Translations under genes and position numbers: made by a program
Origin: Verrucomicrobiales bacterium
GTDB taxonomy: Bacteria; Verrucomicrobiota; Verrucomicrobiia; Methylacidiphilales; JAAUTS01
Reading direction: 5' to 3'
Length of the DNA stretch: 26,725 nucleotides
Assembly (NCBI GenBank): GCA_031279715.1
Contig: JAITHY010000089.1
Coordinates: forward strand, 1 to 26,725
Notes under the pieces: generated by a model
Database searches by the model: none
What the model was told of the DNA's origin: nothing
Seen by the model: the letters and a program-made list of their open reading frames with translations, nothing else
Shown here: positions 7,850-17,111 of the stretch, one piece after another
How the letters are laid out: every line of letters starts with the position of its first letter
How positions within the stretch are numbered: position 1 is the stretch's first letter

Positions 7850-9679
7850 ATGTTTACTTATCCAACGGAATATGATGTGGCGGTCATCGGCGGCGGACAC
7901 GCGGGGTGCGAGGCGGCATTGGCGGCGGCGCGAATGGGTTGCAAGACGTTGTTGCTGACGATGAACCTGGATACGATTGCGCAGATGAGTTGCAATCCGG
8001 CGATTGGCGGATTGGCAAAGGGGCATATTGTGCGGGAGATTGATGCGCTGGGTGGAGCGATGGCGCTGAATGCGGACGCGACGGGGATTCAGTTTCGGAT
8101 GCTGAACATGAAGAAAGGGCCAAGCGTGCGCGCGCCTCGGGCGCAGTGCGATAAGAAGGCCTACCAGTTGCGCATGAAGGCGGTGTTGGAGAGCGCTGAG
8201 GGTCTCGACTTGAAGCAAGGCGTCGCCGCTGACATTGAGGTCGCCGCTGACCATGTGGTGGCGCTGACGACGACGATGGGAGTGCGATATCGGGCGCGGG
8301 CGCTGGTGGTCACGACGGGGACGTTTTTGAAAGGACTGATGCACGTTGGACTGAGCAGCAGCGTCGGCGGGCGCATGGGTGACGGGAGCAGTGATTTTTC
8401 AGACGCGTTGCGACGGCTGGGGTTCACGGTGGAACGATTGAAGACCGGAACACCGCCGCGATTGAACGGGCGCACGATAAATTTTAGTGACTGTCAGCGG
8501 CAGGATGGGGATGTGCCGCCGCCCGCGTTCAGTTACCTGAAGGACACCGTCAGCGGCGGAATGTTCCACGTGGAACAAATCCCGTGTTGGATTACCCACA
8601 CGAACACTAAAACCGCGGAAATCATCCGCGCTAACCTTGACCAATCGCCGCTGTATCAAGGCATTATCAAAGGCGTTGGGCCGCGTTATTGCCCGTCGTT
8701 GGAGGATAAAATCGTGCGCTTCGCGGACAAGCCGTCGCATCAAGTTTTCCTCGAACCGGAGGGGCGGGATACGGATGAATTTTATGTCAACGGTTGTTCA
8801 ACCTCGCTGCCGTTCGCGGCGCAAGTGGCCTTTATCCGCACCATCAGCGGCTTGGAAAACGCGGAAATTATGCGCGCGGGTTATGCGGTGGAGTACGATT
8901 TTTGTCCGCCGACGCAGTTGTCGCTGACGTTGATGACGAAGCGCATTGCGGGGCTGTTTTTCGCGGGGCAAATCAACGGCACATCCGGTTACGAGGAGGC
9001 GGCCATTCAGGGTCTGCTGGCGGGCGCGAACGCGGCGCTGTGGGTGACACAAAAGCCGCCGCTGATATTGGGCCGGCATGAGGCGTATGGCGGCGTGTTG
9101 GTGGATGATTTGGCGACGAAGGGGACGAAGGAGCCGTACCGGATGTTCACCTCGCGGGCGGAGTACCGGCTGTTGCTGAGGCAGGATAACGCGGATTTGC
9201 GTCTGACGCGGCGCGCGGCTGAGGTTGGGCTGGTCGGCGCTGACCGTGTCACCCGGGTTGAGGAAAAATTGCGGCAAATCGAGTCGCTGACGGTCAGGTT
9301 ACGCGAGACACGGGCGGGCGGCGTGTTGCTGGCGGATTGGTTGAGGCGACCTGATGCGGAGTGGTCGGGTTTGCCGGAAGAATTCCAGGCCGCTGACGCT
9401 GAAGTCGCCGCCCAAGTCGAAACCGACATCAAATACGCCGGCTACATCGCCCGCGAGTTGACACAAATCGCCCGCGCCCGCGACCAGGAAGACGCCCGCA
9501 TTCCCGACTGGGTGGATTACTTGACCGTCAGCGGCTTAAAAACCGAGGCGCGTCTGAAGTTGAACGAAGTCCGCCCGCTGACATTCGGGCAAGCCGCCAG
9601 AGTCAGCGGCATCACTCCCGCCGATATTGCCATCCTCAGCGTGTGGGCGCGGCGGGGGAGGGTGAAATCAAGCAAATAA
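7850..9679 (+). CDS. mnmG: tRNA uridine 5-carboxymethylaminomethyl modification enzyme MnmG (GidA)
   Basis: 609 residues, slightly shorter than the E. coli protein. MnmG binds FAD and, with MnmE, installs cmnm5U at the wobble position of certain tRNAs. The Rossmann FAD motif VIGGGHAGCEAA is at residues 12-23, followed by the family signatures MSCNPAIGGLAKGHIVREIDALGG, GTFLKG, WITHTN, GVGPRYCPSLEDKI, INGTSGYEEAAIQG and the C-terminal TFGQAARVSGITPADI. The MnmE gene is not in the window. Residues 238-243 (MFHVEQ), just before the conserved cysteine and WITHTN, are encoded by a 16-base palindrome matching the ParB parS consensus. The gene is dense in the CGCTGAC/GTCAGCG repeat. It is convergent with the oligopeptide transporter operon. 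Confidence 0.96.
   Translation: MFTYPTEYDVAVIGGGHAGCEAALAAARMGCKTLLLTMNLDTIAQMSCNPAIGGLAKGHIVREIDALGGAMALNADATGIQFRMLNMKKGPSVRAPRAQCDKKAYQLRMKAVLESAEGLDLKQGVAADIEVAADHVVALTTTMGVRYRARALVVTTGTFLKGLMHVGLSSSVGGRMGDGSSDFSDALRRLGFTVERLKTGTPPRLNGRTINFSDCQRQDGDVPPPAFSYLKDTVSGGMFHVEQIPCWITHTNTKTAEIIRANLDQSPLYQGIIKGVGPRYCPSLEDKIVRFADKPSHQVFLEPEGRDTDEFYVNGCSTSLPFAAQVAFIRTISGLENAEIMRAGYAVEYDFCPPTQLSLTLMTKRIAGLFFAGQINGTSGYEEAAIQGLLAGANAALWVTQKPPLILGRHEAYGGVLVDDLATKGTKEPYRMFTSRAEYRLLLRQDNADLRLTRRAAEVGLVGADRVTRVEEKLRQIESLTVRLRETRAGGVLLADWLRRPDAEWSGLPEEFQAADAEVAAQVETDIKYAGYIARELTQIARARDQEDARIPDWVDYLTVSGLKTEARLKLNEVRPLTFGQAARVSGITPADIAILSVWARRGRVKSSK
8562..8577. other. parS-type centromere site inside mnmG
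   Basis: A perfect 16-base palindrome, TGTTCCACGTGGAACA, matches the ParB-binding consensus TGTTNCACGTGNAACA at every fixed position. Chromosomal parS sites cluster near the replication origin, and mnmG is a classic origin-proximal gene, so the window is probably close to oriC. ParA/ParB genes are not in the window. Confidence 0.85.
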
Positions 9680-9709
9680 AAGCACGCCGACGCCGCGAGT
9701 TTTGTTTAT

Positions 9710-9731
9710 AAGATATAATATTTTATATCTT
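9710..9731. terminator. AT-rich hairpin between convergent genes
   Basis: Perfect 9-bp arms AAGATATAA and TTATATCTT with a TATT loop, lying between the mnmG stop and the oppD stop. Position and symmetry suggest a bidirectional terminator, though the stem is AT-rich and therefore weak. Confidence 0.45.
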
Positions 9732-9783
9732 GTTGTATATAATTCCCATCCGCGCGCCGTTCCGCATGGGTTGTGCTCCCGCC

Positions 9784-10608
9784 TCAAATCTTGGAATAAT
9801 CAATGGTGGTGAGCCGCTCCTTTTTCTGGCCGAGTTGCGGAATGCAGTCTATCAGCGCCTTGGTATAGGGGTGGCGCGGATTTTTCAACACCTCGCGCGT
9901 CGCGCCCTCCTCGACGATTTTGCCGTGGAACATGACCGCCACCCGGTCGGCAAAGCCGCTGACGATGCCGAAGTTGTGCGTGATGAGCAGCGCCGACATG
10001 CCGGTTTTTTGCTTCAACTCGCGGAGCAGTCCGATGATTTGCGCTTGAATGGTCACGTCCAGCGCGGTGGTCGGCTCGTCGGCGACGAGCAATTTCGGCC
10101 GGCACGCCAGCGCCATGGCGATCATCGCGCGTTGCTGCATCCCTCCGCTGAATTGGTGCGGATAGTCCCTGTGCCGACGCTCGGCGTTGCGGATGCCGAC
10201 GAGGTTCATCACACGGACGATTTCGGAGGTGGCGTCCGTGATGTCGGGGCGGTGTAATTTAATCACCTCGGCGATTTGGTGGCCGATGCTGAACACCGGA
10301 TTGAGCGAAGTGGACGGCTCTTGAAAAATGTAAGCGATATCCCTGCCGCGCACTTGGCGAATCGCCTCATTGTCAGCGGCGAGCAAATTTTTTCCGCGCC
10401 AGAAAATTCCGCCGCTGACAGCGCAAGCCGGCGGCGCGGGCAGCAATTTGGTGAGCGCCAGCGCGGTGACGCTTTTCCCGCTGCCGCTCTCGCCGACGAC
10501 GGCGAGAGCCTCGCCGTCAGCGATGGAGAAGGAAATGTCATCCACAGCGCGGTTTCCGTCCTGGAATTGGATTGACAAATTTTTTACCTCAAGCAAAGGC
10601 TGGGTCAT
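9784..10608 (-). CDS. Oligopeptide/dipeptide ABC transporter ATP-binding protein (OppD-like)
   Basis: 274 residues; it energises the peptide importer encoded upstream. Walker A GESGSGKS (39-46), Q-loop FQEPSTSLNPVF (95-106), signature FSGGMQQR (153-160), Walker B LLVADEPT (173-180), H-loop His211 and the C-terminal RHPYTKALIDCIPQ segment typical of the oligo_HPY family, which is cut short here. The gene overlaps the permease stop by four bases (ATGA), and GGAG lies nine bases upstream of the ATG, so it is translationally coupled. No OppF-like second ATPase follows; the next gene is mnmG in the opposite direction. The ATPase may therefore work as a homodimer or pair with a subunit encoded elsewhere. 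Confidence 0.92.
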   Translation of the reverse strand: MTQPLLEVKNLSIQFQDGNRAVDDISFSIADGEALAVVGESGSGKSVTALALTKLLPAPPACAVSGGIFWRGKNLLAADNEAIRQVRGRDIAYIFQEPSTSLNPVFSIGHQIAEVIKLHRPDITDATSEIVRVMNLVGIRNAERRHRDYPHQFSGGMQQRAMIAMALACRPKLLVADEPTTALDVTIQAQIIGLLRELKQKTGMSALLITHNFGIVSGFADRVAVMFHGKIVEEGATREVLKNPRHPYTKALIDCIPQLGQKKERLTTIDYSKI

Positions 10609-12812
10609 AAGCGGTTCTCCGTCTTGAATTTCGGGTCGATTAAGTCGCGCAGTTCGTCGCCGAGCAGGTTGAACGTCAGCACGACGATGAACATCAGCAG
10701 TCCGGGAATAAACAGCCACGCAAAGCCAAGCATAAACACCTTCATCTCCTGCGCCTGCGACAGCATCAGCCCCCACGACGCCGACGGTTCCATGATGCCG
10801 AGGCCGAGGAAGCTCAGGCTTGCCTCGCCGAGGATGTACCCCGGTATCGCCATCGTCGCGCTGATGACGAGGTAGCTGGCGATGTTCGGCAAAATGTGTT
10901 TGAACAAAATTTTCAGCCGCGACTGGCCCATTGTCTCCGCCGCGAGGATGAACGCCCGCTGCCGCACCGACAGCGTCATGCCGCGAATCACCCGCGCCGT
11001 CCCCGTCCAGCCGATGAAACTCAGCACCACGACAATCAAAACAAACATCTCCGAGGAGTCGAAAAATTTGTACAACGCAAACCGCAGCGCAATCAGCAAA
11101 TACAAACCCGGAATGCACATGATAATTTCCGTCAGCCGCATCACGATGTTGTCAAAACTGCCGCCGAGGTAGCCCGACAGCGCGCCGATGAGGAAACCGA
11201 GCGACATCGTGATGGTCACGCCAATCAAGCCCAGCGTCAGCGACACTTGCGAGCCGTACAGCAGGCGCGAAAACACGTCGCGCCCCGTCGAGTCGCTGCC
11301 CATGAGGTACAACTTGTGCGGCGCGTCCACGCCGACCAGGCGCGTCCGCAGCGGAATCACGCCGAGCAATTTGTAGGGCGCCCCCTTGGTGAAAAAACGC
11401 ACCGGCACCTCACCGTCAGCGACCGGCTCGTACCTGGCGATACTGCGGTCCACGTTCCGGTACGTCCTCATCCTCAGCGCGCCGTCCTTCCACACCGGCG
11501 CCGTCGGCGGATGAAACGTCTTCGTCAAATCCTGGTCGCTGGACGAATATGGCGCGAGGAAAGGAGCCAGCAGCGAGCAGCCGTACAGCAACGCGAGCAC
11601 GCTGAGGGTCACCGCGCCAAGAGGCCGCCGCGCCAGCCGCGGCACAATCTGCCGCAGCACCGGCCACGCCGCGTAAATCACAAACACCCCGGCGCCCGCC
11701 AGCATCAGCGCGCCCGCGAGCTTGAGTTGCCGCCAAAAATCCCCGCTCTCCCACGGCATGAACCGCAGCGCGTAACACACCGTCACCGTCAGCGCCGCCA
11801 CGCCGAGCCACGACCAAATTTGCCGCCGGCGAAACGCCGGCCCGCCGCCGCCGAGGCGGATGCGCGGGTCGGACAGCGCGAGGAAAATATCCGCGAGCAA
11901 ATTGCCGATGATAAGCATCGTCGTCCCCAGCACCACCGACGCCAGCACCAGTTGCTTGTCCTGCCGCAGGAAGGCGTTGAAAGTGAGCTGGCCGAGGCCG
12001 GGGTAATTGAAAATATTTTCGACAATCAACGCGCCGCTGAGCAGGCCGCTGAACGCGAAGCCCAGTGACGTGATGAACGGATTGACGGCGTTCCGCAGCG
12101 CGTGCTTGAACATCACGACAAACTCGGACAAGCCCTTCGCCCGCGCCGTGGTCACGTACTCCGCGCGGATTTGGTCGAGAAAATTCGCCCGCATCACCCG
12201 CAGCGTCCCCGCCACGCCGCCGAGTCCCAGCACCAGCACCGGCAGCGCGAGGTGCCAGAGATAGTCGGCAAACTTTTGCCCCGGCGGAAAAAAATCCGAC
12301 GTGATGGAGGTCAGCCCGCCGACGGGAAACATCCCGCTGACGCTGGCGAAAAACAACGCGATGAGCGCGATGAAAAAATCCGGCAGCGAAATCGCCGCGT
12401 ACGCTGCCAGTGACACAAAACGGTCGAGCCACGAGCCTTTGTAAATCGCCGCCAGCACCCCCAATGGCAGCGCAATCAGCCACGCCAGCGCCAGCGAGCC
12501 GGCCGCCAGCCCCAGCGTCGCCGGCGCCCGCTGCGCGAGCAACTCGCTGACGCTCACCTTGTAAGTCCACGAATACCCGAAGTCACCCGCCGCCGCTTTC
12601 CCCAGCCACCGCCCGTATTGCACGTGCCAGGGCTTGTCCAGCCCGTACTCCTGTTCGAGCCGGTGAATGGTCTCCTCCGAAATGTCGCGCTGCATCCGCG
12701 CCGTGTCGAGAAAATCCCCCGGCGCGAGGCTCATTAAAAAAAACACCAGCAGCGTGACCACCAGCAACATGGGCACGCTGACGATGAGGCGGCGAATGAC
12801 GTATTCAATCAT
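10605..12812 (-). CDS. Fused OppB-OppC peptide ABC transporter permease
   Basis: 735 residues holding both permease subunits of a peptide importer. Residues 1-320 are OppB-like: start MIEYVIRRLIVSVPML, the EAA coupling loop EYVTTARAKGLSEFVV (219-234) and the usual end LADIFLALSDPRIRL. Residues 333-420 form a linker with about two extra hydrophobic segments (334-350, 365-385) leading into an OppC-like N-terminal helix (398-420). Residues 500-735 are OppC-like: MGSDSTGRDVFSRLLYGSQV, EAA loop AFILAAETMGQSRLKI (620-635), and the end FNLLGDELRDLIDPK. No stop or reinitiation site interrupts the join, so it appears to be a genuine fusion. It overlaps both neighbours by four bases. Substrate class peptide or similar, by family. 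Confidence 0.9.
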   Translation of the reverse strand: MIEYVIRRLIVSVPMLLVVTLLVFFLMSLAPGDFLDTARMQRDISEETIHRLEQEYGLDKPWHVQYGRWLGKAAAGDFGYSWTYKVSVSELLAQRAPATLGLAAGSLALAWLIALPLGVLAAIYKGSWLDRFVSLAAYAAISLPDFFIALIALFFASVSGMFPVGGLTSITSDFFPPGQKFADYLWHLALPVLVLGLGGVAGTLRVMRANFLDQIRAEYVTTARAKGLSEFVVMFKHALRNAVNPFITSLGFAFSGLLSGALIVENIFNYPGLGQLTFNAFLRQDKQLVLASVVLGTTMLIIGNLLADIFLALSDPRIRLGGGGPAFRRRQIWSWLGVAALTVTVCYALRFMPWESGDFWRQLKLAGALMLAGAGVFVIYAAWPVLRQIVPRLARRPLGAVTLSVLALLYGCSLLAPFLAPYSSSDQDLTKTFHPPTAPVWKDGALRMRTYRNVDRSIARYEPVADGEVPVRFFTKGAPYKLLGVIPLRTRLVGVDAPHKLYLMGSDSTGRDVFSRLLYGSQVSLTLGLIGVTITMSLGFLIGALSGYLGGSFDNIVMRLTEIIMCIPGLYLLIALRFALYKFFDSSEMFVLIVVVLSFIGWTGTARVIRGMTLSVRQRAFILAAETMGQSRLKILFKHILPNIASYLVISATMAIPGYILGEASLSFLGLGIMEPSASWGLMLSQAQEMKVFMLGFAWLFIPGLLMFIVVLTFNLLGDELRDLIDPKFKTENRL

Positions 12813-14563
12813 GGTTGTTCAGGCTCCGCCCAGATTTCCTCCAGCTTGAAGACGATGAATCCGTTCAAGTCGCGCTTGGTGTTGCGCCATTTGTTTTTCA
12901 AACCCAGATACGTGTTCTGTGTCACCAGGAAAATCAGCGGGCGCTGCACGGCGAAAATGTCCTGCATCTCGTCGATCAGCGCCTTGCGTTTTTGCGGGTC
13001 GAAGGTGCGCTCTTGCAAGTCCATCAACTCATCCACCCGGGCCTCCCACGGCGTCGCGGGCGTCTTCTGGCTGGGGTTCCACAAGTGCATCCGCCCGCTG
13101 GATTTGTAAATCGCCTTGCCGCCCGACGGGTCGCCGCCGCCGGTGAAGCCCATGATGCCCGCCTCGTAGTCGGACGCCTCGGTGCGCGCGAGCATTGTGC
13201 CGAAATCAATGTACGAAATTTTCACGCCGATGCCCAGTTCGCGCATGTCCTCCTTGAAGCTGGTCATGATTTGCGGCGCGGTCACGCTGGCGCTGGGCAC
13301 CAACACCTCGAACTCAACGGCGTGACCGTCAGCGTCACGCAGCACTCCGCCGGCGTCTTTGCGCAAATTCATGTCCGCCAGCAATGCCGCCGCCCTGGCG
13401 GGGTCGTACTCAAAACGCGGCGTGTTGGGATTGTACCACTTGATATTGCCCTCGCTGATGATGCTGTGCAACTCCGTCGCGCGTCCGAAATACACGCCGC
13501 TGATGATGCCCTGGCGGTTGAACCCATGGGAAACCGCCTGCCGGAAGCGCGTGTCCTGAAACCAACGCAACTTGTGTGGCGGCAAAAACGACCCGCCTTT
13601 TTTATTCTTGCCGGGATTCATGTTGAACCAAATAAATCCGATGCTGGTGGCGGGACCTTGCGAGTCAATGGTGAAGCGATAGGTCTCCCGCGCGTTCCGC
13701 ACCCAGCCGACATCCGCGGGCGGAATGGACGACGCCTCCGTCTGCCCCGTGCAAAAATTAACCAGCACGGCGTTGTTGTCCTTCACGAACTTGGCGACAT
13801 ACAAATCAATGTACGGCAGCCGCTGACCGTCAGCGTCGGCGCGCCAGTAATGCGGATTGGGCGTCATCAGCAGACGGTCGCCCGGGCGGTACGACAAAAT
13901 CTTGAACGGCCCGCTGCACGCCATGCTTGAGGGCTTGTTGATGCCCGTCGCCACCGTCCACTGCTTGAGCAGCGTGCCGTCACGGTAGGCGGCCTCAAGG
14001 CAATGCTTGGGCAAAATCGCCACGCCGATGTCGTTCAAAAACGGCGCGTATAATTCCGGCGTGGTGAAGCGCACCGTATGGTCGTCCACCTTTTCATAGC
14101 TCAACGGCTTGCCGCTGATGGTGAACTGCTGGCTGCTGCGGTTGGGATAGCGCGGGTCGAAAATGCAGTCGAACGTGAAAATCACATCGTCAGCGGTGAG
14201 CGGCGCGCCGTCGCTCCACTTTATCCCGCGCCGCAAGTGGAACGTGTACGTCCGCCGGTCAGCGGAAATTTCCCACGACTTCGCCAGCCCGGGAATAATC
14301 TCCTGCGTCGTCCAATCCATGTCCACCAGCCCCGCGAGCATATAGCCCGTGATTTCCGCCGACGTGGCGTCTTCCAACACCAGCGGGTTGAAACTGGTCG
14401 GCTCCCCCGCGTTGGTGGCGATGAATGTCGCGCCGGTCTTGCCGCTGACATTCACGATGTCAACATCAGCGGGCAGCGGAAAATGTTCCCGCTCCGGCAA
14501 CTCCACGCGCGAGCACGCGGTCAGCAACAAAAAGCTCATCAACAGCGCATGTCGGCCCGGCAT
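12809..14563 (-). CDS. Peptide-binding lipoprotein of ABC importer (SBP family 5)
   Basis: 584 residues from the ATG at 14563. The start is a lipoprotein signal: a basic tip, hydrophobic stretch and lipobox LLTAC with the lipidated cysteine at residue 17. The body has the family 5 layout: PTSFNPLVLED, MLAGLVDMD, PGLAKSWEISADRRTYTFHLRRGIKWSDGAPLTADDVIFTF (the most diagnostic block), SGPFKILSYRPGDRL and FRQAVSHGFNR. It should capture peptides in the periplasm and deliver them to the fused permease. An ATG at 14581 is an alternative start overlapping the TPR gene by 14 bases, but GAGGAG lies 12 bases upstream of 14563, which favours the shorter form. The stop overlaps the permease start by four bases. 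Confidence 0.92.
   Translation of the reverse strand: MPGRHALLMSFLLLTACSRVELPEREHFPLPADVDIVNVSGKTGATFIATNAGEPTSFNPLVLEDATSAEITGYMLAGLVDMDWTTQEIIPGLAKSWEISADRRTYTFHLRRGIKWSDGAPLTADDVIFTFDCIFDPRYPNRSSQQFTISGKPLSYEKVDDHTVRFTTPELYAPFLNDIGVAILPKHCLEAAYRDGTLLKQWTVATGINKPSSMACSGPFKILSYRPGDRLLMTPNPHYWRADADGQRLPYIDLYVAKFVKDNNAVLVNFCTGQTEASSIPPADVGWVRNARETYRFTIDSQGPATSIGFIWFNMNPGKNKKGGSFLPPHKLRWFQDTRFRQAVSHGFNRQGIISGVYFGRATELHSIISEGNIKWYNPNTPRFEYDPARAAALLADMNLRKDAGGVLRDADGHAVEFEVLVPSASVTAPQIMTSFKEDMRELGIGVKISYIDFGTMLARTEASDYEAGIMGFTGGGDPSGGKAIYKSSGRMHLWNPSQKTPATPWEARVDELMDLQERTFDPQKRKALIDEMQDIFAVQRPLIFLVTQNTYLGLKNKWRNTKRDLNGFIVFKLEEIWAEPEQP
13821..13835. repeat. Head-to-head motif pair CGCTGAC-C-GTCAGCG
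   Basis: 15-base odd palindrome in the peptide-binding protein gene, encoding the DADGQ stretch at a surface-loop-like site. Confidence 0.7.
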
Positions 14564-14567
14564 AAAA

Positions 14568-17075
14568 TCACGACTCCTCATAAATAAAATGATGCGCCTT
14601 AAGCTCGTCGATGCGCTTGCGAAACTCGTCGCGCGACGGCTCGGACAAACGCTCCAAAATGCGATACACCTGAATCGCGCCCTTGATGTCGCCTTTGTCC
14701 TGCAACATTTGCGCGGCGCTGACGCCGGCGCGGTTGAACCAAAACTGCTCCGGCTCGGCGGGCAGGCCGGTCACATCGCTCGGCAACAGCCGCCCGTACA
14801 CCACGTCCAGGTATGCCGCCAGCGCCTCGGTCGGCTTTTGCTGTTGCGCGAGAATGTCGCCCTTCAAACAGCCCGCCTCGTTGCGCTGCGCCAGCGTGAT
14901 GTTTTTGGCGGCGAGAATTTGCGCGAGCACCGTCAGCGCCGCGTCGTATTGCTTTGCGTCATCCTTGGCGAAGCGGTACAGACAGTTGACTTTCCGCAGC
15001 GAGGCGTCCGCCCAAATCGCGTCCTGCGGGCGGCTGGCGATGACCGAGTCGGCGATGCGCGCGGCGTCCTGCCATTTTTCCTGCGCGATATAACACCGGA
15101 TTTGCGCCACCCGCGCGTCCGCCTTCCACGGCGCGGCGTCGGGAATTTTTTCCAAAATCACAATCGCCTCGGCGTAATTGCCCAGCCGCCGCGCGCATTG
15201 CCCGGCGAAGTACCGCGCCGCGTCCGTCAGCGGGCTGTTGGGATATTTGTCGGCGACCTGCTGAAAATTCGCCTGCGCCTCGGCGTAATTGCCCTGATTG
15301 GAAAAAGAATCGGCGATGTCAAACCAGGCCTTCACCGTCAGCGCGTCATTTTGGGGAAAGGCGGCGATGAGCCTGGTCAACTCGGCGCGGAACTCGTCGG
15401 GCGTGAGCGCGCCCTTGCGCTTTTGAATCAACACGCGGAGATAAACCGTGTTGGCAAGGTTGGCGTACTTTGGAAAGTTTTGTTCCAATGTCAGCAAATT
15501 TTTCAACGCCTCATCCACGGCGCCCGCTTGATATTGCAACTGCGCAAGTCGGCGCAGCGCCTCGGCCGCGAGGTCGGGATTATCCTTGTTTTGCGAAAGT
15601 GTCTGGTAAATTTTTTGCGACTCCGCGCCCTTGCCGCCGGCGTCAAGCAATCGCGCCTGTTCCATCGCCACCTCCGCCAGGCGCGGGCTGTTCGGAAATT
15701 TGCCGGTAAACTCCGCCTGCGCGGCGGCGAACCCGTCGGTCTTGCCCGTGCCCGCCATCAGCATCAGCGCTTGAAAATAAGCGTTCTCGGACTGCCGCGC
15801 GCTGGCGGACTGGCGGGCGATGGCGAGAAAGTTTTTCAACGCCTCGTCGGCATTGCCGCCCTGCGCCTGAATTTCAGCGAGCCGGTACGCCGCCGTCAGC
15901 GCCAGCGGCTTGTCCGTGTCCTGCGCGCTGATTTTGTTGAGAATTTTCACGGCGGCGGGCGGGTCGTTCTTTTTTAACCAACATTCCGCGATGAGCATTT
16001 GCGCGGGCCAATTCCACTCGCTGTTCGGGTTGTTGGAACCCAGCCCGTCCAGCTCGGTGATGGCGGCCTCATAGTTGGCGGCGTTGTAGTAAAACCAGCC
16101 GATGGCGTACAACCCCGACAAACCCGCCGCGCCGTGCTCCCTGGCGGCTTTGCGGATGACGATGGTGCCCTGCGTCAGCGTGTCGTTTTTGAGTTGCGCG
16201 TTGAGAAACTCCATCACCGCCGCCTGCATCACATCCTGGTCGTTGGAAACCCCATACGCCTGCTGGAAAGCGTCCGCCGCCGCCGGCCATTTCTGCTGCC
16301 CCTTGTACACCTGTCCCAGCCCGAACCACGACTTTGCAATCAAATCGGCGGGAAACGCGCGCGGGTCACCGGTGATTTTTTGGTAATTTTCAATCGCCTT
16401 CGCCGGTTTGTCCGCCATCCGCGCCAGCTCCGCAATCCAATACCACAGTTGATACTGGGCCTTGCGGTCAACCTTGCCGCGCGCCATTTTGTCCACGATG
16501 AGCGAGACTTCCCCCAGCTTGCCGCCGCTGATGAGGATGCGCGCCTTTTGCAACAACGCCTGCTGCTGGTCGGCGGGCGGCGCCGGGTCCGCCAGCAGCG
16601 GCTCCAGCGCCGTCAGCGCCGCCGTCTCGCCCTCCGTCTGCAACAATGCCGTGCTCAAGCTCAGCCGCGCTCTGGCGGCTTGCGGCGCGGTGGGAAAATT
16701 TTTCAACAACTGGCGGTACCGCGCGGCGGCGGGCGCCCAATCCTTCATCGCATAATTCGCCTCCGCCTGCCAGAACAAAAACTCCGGTTTCAACTTGTCC
16801 GGCGTGTTGTCGGGCGGCTTCACCGTCAGCTCCAGCGACTTTTTCGGCAGGCCTTGGAACAAATAACATTGCGCCAGATAAATCCGCGCCTCCGCCTCCA
16901 ATTCGCTGTTCGGATAATCCTTCAGAAACTTGGCGAGGTTTAGCGCCGCCACGTCGTAAATGCCGTCCTGAAACGCCTTCTCCGCGAACGTCAGCGCCTG
17001 CGTCTCCTCCTTGCCCGGCGCCGCTGACAGGGACAGTGGCAGCAGCAAAGCGAGGAGCAGCATGGCGGTTTTCAT
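14568..17075 (-). CDS. Large exported TPR protein
   Basis: 835 residues. The signal peptide MKTAMLLLALLLPLSLSAAPG is cleaved around residue 19. The rest is a long array of tetratricopeptide-like helical hairpins rich in Ala, Leu and Gln; recognisable units include FLKDYPNSELEAEARIYLAQCY, FPTAPQAARARLSLSTALLQ, KYPNSPLTDAARYFAGQC and LGNYAEAIVILEKI. The spacing and the recurring YPNSPLA-type turns recall BamD/YbgF-type periplasmic scaffolds. It is the first gene of the operon with the peptide importer and may assist it or merely share its promoter; the function cannot be assigned. ALTV and ALTL peptides recur where the CGCTGAC repeat falls. A -10-like TAAAAT lies six bases before the ATG. Confidence 0.85.
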   Translation of the reverse strand: MKTAMLLLALLLPLSLSAAPGKEETQALTFAEKAFQDGIYDVAALNLAKFLKDYPNSELEAEARIYLAQCYLFQGLPKKSLELTVKPPDNTPDKLKPEFLFWQAEANYAMKDWAPAAARYRQLLKNFPTAPQAARARLSLSTALLQTEGETAALTALEPLLADPAPPADQQQALLQKARILISGGKLGEVSLIVDKMARGKVDRKAQYQLWYWIAELARMADKPAKAIENYQKITGDPRAFPADLIAKSWFGLGQVYKGQQKWPAAADAFQQAYGVSNDQDVMQAAVMEFLNAQLKNDTLTQGTIVIRKAAREHGAAGLSGLYAIGWFYYNAANYEAAITELDGLGSNNPNSEWNWPAQMLIAECWLKKNDPPAAVKILNKISAQDTDKPLALTAAYRLAEIQAQGGNADEALKNFLAIARQSASARQSENAYFQALMLMAGTGKTDGFAAAQAEFTGKFPNSPRLAEVAMEQARLLDAGGKGAESQKIYQTLSQNKDNPDLAAEALRRLAQLQYQAGAVDEALKNLLTLEQNFPKYANLANTVYLRVLIQKRKGALTPDEFRAELTRLIAAFPQNDALTVKAWFDIADSFSNQGNYAEAQANFQQVADKYPNSPLTDAARYFAGQCARRLGNYAEAIVILEKIPDAAPWKADARVAQIRCYIAQEKWQDAARIADSVIASRPQDAIWADASLRKVNCLYRFAKDDAKQYDAALTVLAQILAAKNITLAQRNEAGCLKGDILAQQQKPTEALAAYLDVVYGRLLPSDVTGLPAEPEQFWFNRAGVSAAQMLQDKGDIKGAIQVYRILERLSEPSRDEFRKRIDELKAHHFIYEES

Positions 17076-17081
17076 CGGGTT

Positions 17082-17111
17082 ATTTTAATCATCAAGACAC
17101 CAAGGCACCAA
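17082..17111 (-). promoter_or_regulatory. Putative promoter of the TPR/peptide transporter operon, leaderless
   Basis: On the minus strand, TTGGTG (17111-17106), an 18-base gap and TAAAAT (17087-17082), which ends six bases before the ATG at 17075. The -35 lies within the tandem CACCAAGG sequence. Confidence 0.4.

Noticed and set aside
14349..15977. 542-codon plus-strand frame opposite the TPR gene
   Set aside because: Arg/Leu-rich with no recognisable domain; mirror of a TPR protein with a signal peptide.
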